From contig JAVKSL010000037.1 of assembly GCA_039583695.1 (NCBI GenBank), positions 1 through 27,422 on the forward strand: DNA of 27,422 nt, read 5' to 3'. This DNA is from JAVKSL01 sp039583695. GTDB lineage: Bacteria; Actinomycetota; Acidimicrobiia; Acidimicrobiales; JAJPHD01. Made by a program: the position numbers and the translations under genes. The first letter of the stretch is position 1; every line of letters starts with the position of its first letter. Under the pieces are notes generated by a model, which saw only the letters and a list, made by a program, of their open reading frames with translations, made no database searches and had not been told where the DNA came from. Positions 22,042 through 27,422 of the stretch are shown piece by piece.

Positions 22042-23745
22042 CTACATCGACTCGGGCGCGTCGACTCCGAGGAGGCCGAGCGCGATTGTCAGACCGATCC
22101 GGCTGGCCTCGACCAAGGACAGCCGGGCGTGGGTCAGCTCGGGGCTGACTCCCTCCCCCATCACCCAGCAATCGTGGTAGAAGCCGTGGAATCGCGCCGC
22201 CAGCTCGCGCACCCAGGTGGTCACTCGATGCGGAGCCCTCTCGGCGACCGCAGTGGCCAGGATGTCGGGGAGCTCGGTGAGGGTGCGCATGAGGGTCAGC
22301 TCGCGCTCGTGGGTGAGCAGCTGCAGGTGCGCCTGGGCTGGCGCCGGTCGCTGGACCCCGCGCTCGGCGGCGACCCGGCCAATCGAGGCGATCCGGGCGT
22401 GGGCGTACTGGACGTAGAAGACCGGGTTCTCGGCCGACTCCTTGCGCACCAGGTCCAGGTCGAGGAGGACGGCCTGGTCGATGGAGCTCACCAGGCTGAG
22501 AAGGCGCGTGGCGCCGGGCCCGATATCGGCAACCAGCGTGTCGAGGGTGACAAAGTTGCCCTCACGCTTGGACATCTTCCCGCTCACCAGCGAGACCATC
22601 TGGCCCAGGCGGACCTCCAGGCGCCCGGGCTCTACACCTAGGGCCTGCACCCCAGCCATGAGGCTGGCCACCTGACCGTGGTGGTCTGCGCCGAACACAT
22701 CGATGACCCGGTCGAAGCCCCGGATCAGGAACTTGTCGCGGTGATAAGCCAGGTCCCCCGCCAGGTAGGTGTAATCCCCGCCCTTCTCGGGCGACTTGCG
22801 CAGCACCCGGTCGCGGCTGTCGCCCAGCGTGCTCGATGCCAGCCAGAGCGCCCCGCCGGCCTCGTATACGACGCCCCGCTCGGCGAGGATCGCTACAGTT
22901 TGCTCCACGGCGCCGCTGTCCTCGATGGAGGCCTGGCTGTACCACTCGTCGAAGGTGATTCCGAGCACCTCGAGGGAGGCCTTGATGTCATCCAGGATGT
23001 GGCGGACAGCCCAGGTCCCGGCGGCGAGCACGTCTTCAGTGGGGGCGTTGGTGTCCGGAGCGTCGTAGCGTTCGGCCAGCTCGGCCACATACGCGCCCTG
23101 GTAGCCGCCCTCGGGCGCCTCCTCGCCCCGACGCCGGGCCAGGAGGCTGGCGCCGAGCTTGCGAACCTGGCCTCCGGTGTCGTTGACGTAGTACTCCCGG
23201 CTCACCTGGTAGCCGCAGCGAGCCATCATCCTGGCCAGCGCGTCGCCGTAAGAGCACAGCCACCCGTTGCCTACGTGCAGTGGCCCGGTCGGATTCGCCG
23301 AGACGAACTCGATCTGGACTCGCTCGCCGTGGCCCAAGTCCGGGTTGGCCCAGGCGTCCGGTCCCAGGGTGAGGATCTCGGCCAGCGCCTCGTGCAACCA
23401 GGAGGGCGTGAGACGGAAGTTGAGGAAGCCTGGTCCGGCCACCTCGACCGAGCCAAGATGCGCCGGCGGGTTGGCCTCGATGCGCTCCTTGAGTGCCATC
23501 GCCATCCCTCTCGGGGCCATGCCCAGCGATTTGGCGGCTGCCAGCGCGACGTTGGAGGACCAGTCTCCGTGCTCGGGCCGGGCAGGACGTTCGAGGTGGA
23601 CAGGTGGTAGCTCTCCTCCGGCGATGGCTGCGAGGGCCTCGGCGATCACCTCGGCAAGGCGGTCACGCATGCTCGGGGCGGCCGTGGCGGATCGGCTCGC
23701 CGCAGGCCCAGGGTCCCTCCGGCGAAGGTCAGGGGCAGCGGTCAC
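22042..23745 (-). CDS. argS: Arginyl-tRNA synthetase
   Basis: Charges tRNA-Arg. The 567-residue class I synthetase has an N-terminal Add1-like domain (about 27-115), the HIGH-equivalent motif PTGPLHVGNGW (about 152-162) with Asn in place of the last His, REYYVNDTGGQ, GADHHGQ, and the class-defining GKMSKREGN (about 390-398). The C-terminal anticodon-binding DALR domain contains NPVFYVQYAHARI. GTG 23745 overlaps the regulator stop as GTGA; ATG 23670 would give a shorter N-terminus that matches the family start better. It heads the lysine-threonine genes as in many actinobacteria. Confidence 0.96.
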   Translation of the reverse strand: MTAAPDLRRRDPGPAASRSATAAPSMRDRLAEVIAEALAAIAGGELPPVHLERPARPEHGDWSSNVALAAAKSLGMAPRGMAMALKERIEANPPAHLGSVEVAGPGFLNFRLTPSWLHEALAEILTLGPDAWANPDLGHGERVQIEFVSANPTGPLHVGNGWLCSYGDALARMMARCGYQVSREYYVNDTGGQVRKLGASLLARRRGEEAPEGGYQGAYVAELAERYDAPDTNAPTEDVLAAGTWAVRHILDDIKASLEVLGITFDEWYSQASIEDSGAVEQTVAILAERGVVYEAGGALWLASSTLGDSRDRVLRKSPEKGGDYTYLAGDLAYHRDKFLIRGFDRVIDVFGADHHGQVASLMAGVQALGVEPGRLEVRLGQMVSLVSGKMSKREGNFVTLDTLVADIGPGATRLLSLVSSIDQAVLLDLDLVRKESAENPVFYVQYAHARIASIGRVAAERGVQRPAPAQAHLQLLTHERELTLMRTLTELPDILATAVAERAPHRVTTWVRELAARFHGFYHDCWVMGEGVSPELTHARLSLVEASRIGLTIALGLLGVDAPESM

Positions 23746-24161
23746 CGCCAGCCCCGTGGGCTCCTGGCGGGCTTTGCCGCCCTGATGAGGTCGGCCACCC
23801 GCTCCAGCAGCTCAAATGGATCAAAGGGCTTGGTCACGTAAGCTTCCGCCCCGGTTGCGTCCCCGGCTCGGATATCCATCTCCTGGGCCTTCGCCGACAG
23901 CAGGATCACCGGGATACGGGCCGTGCTCGGGTCCGCCTTGAGGGTCCCCGCCACCTCCAGCCCGTCCATTCCCGGCATCATCACGTCCAGCACGACGACA
24001 TCCGGGTGTGCGGTGCGCGCCTTCTCGATGCCCTCCACGCCATTACCGGCGACAATGACTTGATAACCCTCCATCTCGAAGTTGACCGACAGGAGCCGCT
24101 GGATGACCGGGTCATCATCGATCACCAGCACGGTTGCCCCAGACCCCGGCCCATCCGACAT
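23742..24161 (-). CDS. Single-domain response regulator (receiver domain only)
   Basis: The 139-residue protein is a CheY-like receiver: acidic pocket D15-D17 (VIDDDP), phospho-acceptor D59 in VVLDVMMPGMDG, switch serine S89 in ILLSAK and lysine K111 in VTKPFDP. All residues needed for phosphorylation are present. There is no output domain, so it acts through protein contacts or phosphotransfer. No histidine kinase is nearby. The TGA overlaps the argS GTG. It is probably the first gene of the argS-lysA-hom-thrC unit and seems to be leaderless. Confidence 0.93.
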   Translation of the reverse strand: MSDGPGSGATVLVIDDDPVIQRLLSVNFEMEGYQVIVAGNGVEGIEKARTAHPDVVVLDVMMPGMDGLEVAGTLKADPSTARIPVILLSAKAQEMDIRAGDATGAEAYVTKPFDPFELLERVADLIRAAKPARSPRGWR

Positions 24162-24167
24162 GGGTAG

Positions 24168-24173
24168 ATCTTA
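24168..24173 (-). promoter_or_regulatory. Candidate -10 box for a leaderless response-regulator transcript
   Basis: On the minus strand TAAGAT lies six bases before ATG 24161, with no Shine-Dalgarno sequence. No good -35 is visible 17-18 bases upstream. If correct, the five-gene unit argS to thrC is transcribed from here. Confidence 0.45.
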
Positions 24174-24203
24174 GGAGGCTCTCACGTGATAGGTGGCGGG
24201 GCC

Positions 24204-25001
24204 TCAAGCCACGACCGTGAGCGGCGTTCCCATCGGGACGTTGGCCAGCTGATTCAGGTCTGAGTAGTGGAGGCGGATGCAGCCGTGGGATATCCGCGCT
24301 CCGGTGGTGCCAATCTCCTGGTCGGCATAGGCGTCGATCGGTCCGTGGATCGCAGTGACCGCGTCCCCGGTGCCGGCCCAGCTCTGGATGGTGTCGGAGT
24401 GATCAGAGGTGGCGAGCTCGAAGTTGCCATACCCCGGACCCAGCGAGGGCCACTTGAAGGCAATGAAGTAGTTCCCGGTCGGCGTGGGATTGGTCGTGGT
24501 GCCGATCCCAGCGGGAAAGTCCCCGATCTCCTGGTTGCCGTCGTAAACCTGCAGGTGGCGCGTGGAGAGCGTCAGCACCATCCGGTACGAGTCGGTGGAG
24601 AGGGTCACTCCACTGGTGGTGATCCACGCCGTCGACTGGTTGGGCCGCTGGGCCAGGCGGACCTCGAGCCAGCCGGGCTGCATCGCGATCACCGGCAGGA
24701 CCGAGGTCTTGTACCAGGTGCCGGGTACCATCCCGTCGCTCGGCGTGTTCGGCGCTGGGTACTTGGGAACTGAGCGATGCAACGTGGCAAGCGTCGTGAC
24801 AGGTGCCGGGGGGACGGTGGTCTCGGTCGTGGCCGGCGTCGGGGCAGCTGACGAGGCACCGTTGCACCCTGCGACAGCCAGTCCGGTCAGCACTGTCATG
24901 GCGCCAGTAGCCAATCGGGCTATCAAACGCGATCTCCCTCGCAACAATCTCGCCCCCTCCCCTTGTGGATGCTTCAACTGTAGTCTGGTCAGTGGGTCCA
25001 T
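24204..25001 (-). CDS. L,D-transpeptidase lipoprotein (YkuD domain)
   Basis: Makes 3-3 cross-links in peptidoglycan or attaches proteins to it, outside the membrane. From ATG 25001 the product is 265 residues: a basic N-terminus (about 19-30, RLLRGRSRLIAR), a hydrophobic stretch and the lipobox LAVAGC with lipid-modified C46. A Thr/Pro-rich linker and a small domain with WLEVRLAQRP follow, then the YkuD catalytic domain with GNYFIAFK, AIHGPIDAY and the active-site SHGCIRLHYSDL (Cys about 238). TTG 24947, preceded by a purine-rich AGGGG, is an alternative start. The frame upstream of 25001 does not look like a signal sequence. LysA in the neighbouring unit uses its target residue, diaminopimelate. 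Confidence 0.9.
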   Translation of the reverse strand: MDPLTRLQLKHPQGEGARLLRGRSRLIARLATGAMTVLTGLAVAGCNGASSAAPTPATTETTVPPAPVTTLATLHRSVPKYPAPNTPSDGMVPGTWYKTSVLPVIAMQPGWLEVRLAQRPNQSTAWITTSGVTLSTDSYRMVLTLSTRHLQVYDGNQEIGDFPAGIGTTTNPTPTGNYFIAFKWPSLGPGYGNFELATSDHSDTIQSWAGTGDAVTAIHGPIDAYADQEIGTTGARISHGCIRLHYSDLNQLANVPMGTPLTVVA

Positions 25002-25154
25002 AAGTGGGCAGAACGGGTAAATTCGGGCGTGGGATGCGACCGCTCGCCGAGCAGGACCAGCGCAACCAGCACCCCCTGCGGAGCCTTTCCTGCTCACCTG
25101 GACCACCGCAGTTCCCAGGCCGGTTAGTCTCGTCCCGTTGGACCTACAAAACAG

Positions 25155-25226
25155 GCCCTCGTAGCTCAGGGGATAGAGCACCGGCCTCCGGAGCCGGTGG
25201 CGAAGGTTCGAATCCTTCCGAGGGCA
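25155..25226 (+). tRNA. tRNA-Arg(CCG)
   Basis: A 72-base cloverleaf: acceptor GCCCTCG/CGAGGGC with discriminator A, D arm GCTC/GAGC, anticodon arm CCGGC-CTCCGGA-GCCGG with anticodon CCG at positions 34-36 (decodes CGG), a 4-base variable loop and T arm GAAGG-TTCGAAT-CCTTC. The CCA end is not encoded. It is transcribed away from the L,D-transpeptidase. The accessory genes that follow make it a possible integration boundary, but no integrase or repeated tRNA 3' end is seen in the window. Confidence 0.97.
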
Positions 25227-25326
25227 CGCAGGCTAAAGTAGCCCCTTAGCTGCTGCTTTGAGAGGAACAGGCCCCTCGAACGGGTCTCTCACGGACCGTT
25301 AGCGCCACTTCATAACCTCTGCTCCA

Positions 25327-25365
25327 GGACCACCGCGGGACGGAGTCCGGGACCACCGCGGGACG
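25327..25365. repeat. Two 16-bp direct repeats
   Basis: GGACCACCGCGGGACG occurs at 25327-25342 and again at 25350-25365 (period 23). Each copy contains the palindromic core CCGCGG. It is within the gene-poor stretch; no function can be assigned. Confidence 0.85.
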
Positions 25366-25673
25366 ACAGGCTCCGGGACTTGAGGTCCCGACCAAGGCGG
25401 TCGCGGATGGCCAATACGGTGGGACCGGTTTGTTTGATCGCGGAGACATTGGCCGCTGGCACCAATTATGGCCCCAGACCAGGATGATCTGTGGCTACAC
25501 CTTGTCCGATGGGAGCCGTAGCTTACCCCTATGACCGAGCTATGGGTCTCCCAGCGCTTCTCACGCCGCCCCAGTTTTGCGCCGGGATCTGGACATGCCG
25601 ATGCCCGTTGTTCCAAGCCGGGATCGAGTAGGCGGACTCGGGAACAGAGTTCGGACCTAAAGGCTGAGGACTT

Positions 25674-25690
25674 CTACGTTGCGAACGTAG
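25674..25690. repeat. Perfect inverted repeat resembling an anticodon arm
   Basis: CTACGTT-GCG-AACGTAG: seven perfect pairs around three bases, or equivalently a 5-bp stem with the 7-base loop TTGCGAA. No D arm, T arm or acceptor stem can be built around it, so it is not a tRNA. An operator-like site or a relic is possible. Confidence 0.6.
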
Positions 25691-25786
25691 CGCCTGCACG
25701 CATTCTGACATGGGCCCTCGCGCGAACTACCAGCTCATGGGGGTGAAGTAAGGGCACCAAAGGGCACCGAACGGCTCGGTCGGGCA

Positions 25787-25816
25787 CCCGTTGAGTCCCG
25801 TTGAGTCCCGTTGAGC
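25787..25816. repeat. 10-bp repeat, three copies
   Basis: CCCGTTGAGT is repeated at 25787, 25797 and 25807 (last base C in the third copy). It lies about 60 bases past the end of the toxin gene. The period is close to one DNA helical turn, which would place three identical faces in line, but no binding protein is known. Confidence 0.85.
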
Positions 25817-25874
25817 GAGGGTCGCCATGGGCACAAACCAAGGTACGGTGGCGCGTTGGGGCCGTGGGACCGGG

Positions 25875-26306
25875 TCAAGCCAGAACCTGGTAGTCGACAC
25901 CGGTATCCTTGGCGGCGGAGTGCAATAGGGGCGCTTCTGTGGTGACAATCAGCCGGGCCGGAAGTAGCAGAGCCACCGCCAGCGCCTCGGTACCGAGGAG
26001 GTTCAGTTGTCGCCGTACCCGCAATGTGAACATGACGGGTACCACGACTCGCGGGTGAAGCAGGCCGACTTGTGGCGGCAGATCCACCAACGCAGCGCGA
26101 ACTCGATCCACAATGCTCACATCGAAGGACGCCAACCGACCGGAAAGTGCACCTGAGCCCGAGCCGCCGAACGCGGCACGGCCAAGCCGGTAGTACCAGG
26201 AACCTGTGGTGAACACTCCACCGCTGGCCAGTTCCTCGGCTACCAAGGCCGGGCACTGGCCAGCCAACACATCGAGCAGGAGGCGATCGTCGATGACGAT
26301 GGCCAT
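25875..26306 (-). CDS. PIN-like toxin of a putative type II toxin-antitoxin pair
   Basis: A 143-residue protein. The N-terminal MAIVIDDRLLLDVLAG resembles the first beta strand and metal-binding aspartate of PIN RNases (D6/D7). Near the C-terminus LNLLGTEALAVALLLPARLIVTTEAPLLHSAAKDTGV resembles the last acidic positions and the usual 'T-x-D-x-x-L...A' segment, but with Glu where most PIN proteins have Asp. The centre is not recognisable to me. A small acidic protein is encoded 9 bases upstream in the same direction, the arrangement of vapBC-type pairs. Function as an RNase toxin is inferred from this pattern and context; it could also be a degenerate PIN protein. Confidence 0.72.
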   Translation of the reverse strand: MAIVIDDRLLLDVLAGQCPALVAEELASGGVFTTGSWYYRLGRAAFGGSGSGALSGRLASFDVSIVDRVRAALVDLPPQVGLLHPRVVVPVMFTLRVRRQLNLLGTEALAVALLLPARLIVTTEAPLLHSAAKDTGVDYQVLA

Positions 26307-26315
26307 GCTCGTCGA

Positions 26316-26537
26316 CTAAAGGTTTGCGAGGTCGGGGTCCTCGGCTCCGATCAAAGCGACGGCATCGTCGTAGCCCCCATCGCGAAGCCATTGGGCAATC
26401 ACCTTGCCAGCTTCGGTGGGAATGGTCGACTCGAAGGGCGGGAAAGGGCCACGAGCTAGCTCGCCCTCCTCCGCCCGCTGCCGTGCCTGTTGAACCACCG
26501 CCGCCAGCTCAGGTTCGAGGTGAAGTTCGGTGGCCAT
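26316..26537 (-). CDS. Putative antitoxin partner of the PIN-like protein
   Basis: A 73-residue acidic protein. The helical, Glu/Gln-rich N-terminal half (LEPELAAVVQQARQRAEEGEL) is followed by a linker with PFPPFES and a C-terminal helical part ending in GAEDPDLANL. There is no obvious ribbon-helix-helix or AbrB motif, so DNA binding is uncertain. Its size, its position directly before the PIN-like gene and its 9-base gap from it support an antitoxin role. ATG 26537 is placed six bases after TACGAT, suggesting a leaderless mRNA. Confidence 0.7.
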   Translation of the reverse strand: MATELHLEPELAAVVQQARQRAEEGELARGPFPPFESTIPTEAGKVIAQWLRDGGYDDAVALIGAEDPDLANL

Positions 26538-26543
26538 GCTGTC

Positions 26544-26549
26544 ATCGTA
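26544..26549 (-). promoter_or_regulatory. Candidate -10 box of the toxin-antitoxin transcript
   Basis: On the minus strand TACGAT is followed by six bases and then ATG 26537, with no Shine-Dalgarno sequence. The layout is identical to the candidates before 8941 and 24161. Confidence 0.45.
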
Positions 26550-26631
26550 ACACCCTGGCCCGCGGGCTCACGACCCAATCTTGGCCGAGGCGGGCCCCCA
26601 GTTGCCAAGCAGCTCTAGACCTCGCGTTATG

Positions 26632-27422
26632 TCAATCCTGACGGGGACCGGACCGGGGTACAGCGCACGGCGCCGGACGCGACGAGAGGCTTCGCACAAC
26701 GGGTCGGAACGCTGGGACCTCAGGCGCAGAAGTTGGCGAGCGCTCCGCGGAGTGCGAGGACACCGGAATCCGGGGCGAGGGCAGTCGAGGCGGCGTCGAT
26801 CCAGATGAAGACCATTCGCTGGGCCCGATGCCAAGCTCAGCCAGCCGATCCCACAGGGGCTCGAGCGCGCGATCAGGGTCGCGGTAGAACACGCTTCCCC
26901 GGATCCGCTCAAAGGTCCACCCAGCCCGCTCCAGCTTTTGTTGCCGGGCACGATCTGCATCCCATTGATCGGGGCCGTGCCAAGTATCGCCGTCGCACTC
27001 TATGGCGAGCCGGTTCTCGGCGCCTTCGACCACCAGGTCGATCCGGTACCGGCCCACCTCCCATTGAGCACGGACCCGGTGAAATCCTCGCCCGAGGATC
27101 CGCCGCAGGACGTCGCGTTCGAACTGGCTCTCGCAGCGCTGCTCGAGGCCCGCCAGCGCCGTCTCTACCGAGCTCGGGTCCTCGCAGTGGCGGATCAACT
27201 CAGCCCGAGGGTCACCGGCTGGGAAATCGTCGGCCTTCAACGAGTGCACGACCCACATCTGATTACAAGCTCGGCTGGCAGCGACATTCAGGCGTCGCTC
27301 GCCGCGCCTGGCTGTCATGGCGCCGATCCTCCGGACAGGGTCGACGACAGTTGACACGATGATCACGTCCCGCTCGTCGCCCTGGAATGCGGCCGGCTCG
27401 CCACAGCGAATCCTGCGCTTAG
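26632..27422 (-). CDS. C-terminal part of a superfamily I helicase fused to a Vsr-like (DUF559/MTES-type) endonuclease; partial
   Basis: The frame is open through the right edge, so the N-terminus with the Walker motifs is missing. The first visible residues, EPAAFQGDERDVIIVSTVVD, match the late helicase motif (FQGxERDV) of Upf1-like SF1 proteins, and GERRLNVAASRACNQMWVVHSL matches the VA-x-SRA motif VI. After a linker comes a nuclease domain: FERDVLRRILGRGF, VGRYRIDLVVEG, the acidic core LAIECDGDTWH, then RQQKLERAGWTFERIRGSVFYRDP, typical of Vsr/DUF559-type restriction-like folds. The last ~60 residues are Ser/Pro/Arg-rich and unrecognised. Proteins of this build are often found among defence genes, which fits the adjacent toxin-antitoxin pair. 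Confidence 0.88.
   Translation of the reverse strand, partial: KRRIRCGEPAAFQGDERDVIIVSTVVDPVRRIGAMTARRGERRLNVAASRACNQMWVVHSLKADDFPAGDPRAELIRHCEDPSSVETALAGLEQRCESQFERDVLRRILGRGFHRVRAQWEVGRYRIDLVVEGAENRLAIECDGDTWHGPDQWDADRARQQKLERAGWTFERIRGSVFYRDPDRALEPLWDRLAELGIGPSEWSSSGSTPPRLPSPRIPVSSHSAERSPTSAPEVPAFRPVVRSLSSRPAPCAVPRSGPRQD

Larger units (their letters stand above)
25227..25874. other. 648-bp gene-poor stretch after tRNA-Arg
   Basis: No frame here has a credible start, family feature or coding bias, and small frames on both strands overlap at random. It holds a short stem GGCTA-AAG-TAGCC at 25231-25243, which could end the tRNA transcript but lacks a T-tract; two 16-bp direct repeats at 25327 and 25350; the hairpin CGGGAC-TTGAG-GTCCCG at 25374-25390; a perfect inverted repeat at 25674-25690; AGGGCACC twice at 25751 and 25761; and a 10-bp triplet repeat at 25787-25816. 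It looks like degraded or regulatory DNA at an accessory-region edge. Confidence 0.6.

Noticed and set aside
24173..24264. Plus-strand AGGAGG followed by GTG 24186 and a 25-codon frame
   Set aside because: It overlaps the end of the L,D-transpeptidase gene, has no promoter, and the same bases are explained by the minus-strand TAAGAT box; the peptide has no known features.
25231..25243. Intrinsic terminator after tRNA-Arg
   Set aside because: The stem is only five pairs with no T-tract after it; left as a note in the gap description.
25648..25720. A second tRNA around the TTGCGAA loop
   Set aside because: No T arm (GTTCRA), no D arm and no pairing acceptor ends are present.
25531..25746. 71-codon plus-strand frame in the gene-poor stretch
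   Set aside because: No ribosome binding site, no domain, odd composition, and it overlaps equally long frames on the minus strand.

Overview
The window comes from a high-GC bacterium (roughly two-thirds G+C by eye) and almost certainly from an actinobacterium. Four things suggest this: the order argS-lysA-hom-thrC followed by rho-rpmE, a Rho with a very long disordered insert, frequent GTG starts, and a PyrR hairpin set directly over a ribosome binding site. The class-IB-type dihydroorotate dehydrogenase and the absence of thrB and prfA from their usual places point away from mycobacteria and streptomycetes, perhaps to an Acidimicrobiia-like lineage. That placement is inference.

Layout, mostly transcribed from the minus strand. 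(1) 1-8432: pyrimidine operon pyrR-pyrB-pyrC-carA-carB-pyrD, headed by a PyrR-binding hairpin. (2) 8497-10047: two plus-strand genes of unknown role, a small helical/Gly-rich protein and a protein that looks like a PD-(D/E)XK iron-staple nuclease with a lost active site. (3) 10140-18027: a likely operon rho-rpmE-metK-adenosine kinase-ahcY-folC, which combines the S-adenosylmethionine/S-adenosylhomocysteine cycle with folate polyglutamylation. (4) 18349-24161: response regulator-argS-lysA-hom-thrC, tightly overlapped. (5) 24204-25001: an L,D-transpeptidase lipoprotein. (6) 25155-25226: tRNA-Arg(CCG), followed by a gene-poor stretch and an accessory region with a PIN-like toxin/antitoxin pair and the C-terminal part of a helicase fused to a Vsr-like nuclease.

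The most unusual signal is at two junctions of the pyr operon. Between pyrB and pyrC and between carB and pyrD, short tandem repeats (23 bp and 41 bp) are built around GTGA. Read codon by codon, the stop of the upstream gene overlaps a GTG that opens a tiny ORF; its stop overlaps the next GTG, and so on until the last GTG is the start of the next gene. The pyrB-pyrC junction has three such mini-ORFs in a row and the carB-pyrD junction has one. Both unit lengths are 2 modulo 3, the only length class that preserves this relay. The tandem repeat inside folC is 24 bp (0 modulo 3), as expected for a repeat that stays in frame. I interpret the pyr arrays as termination-reinitiation relays; this is inference from the sequence.
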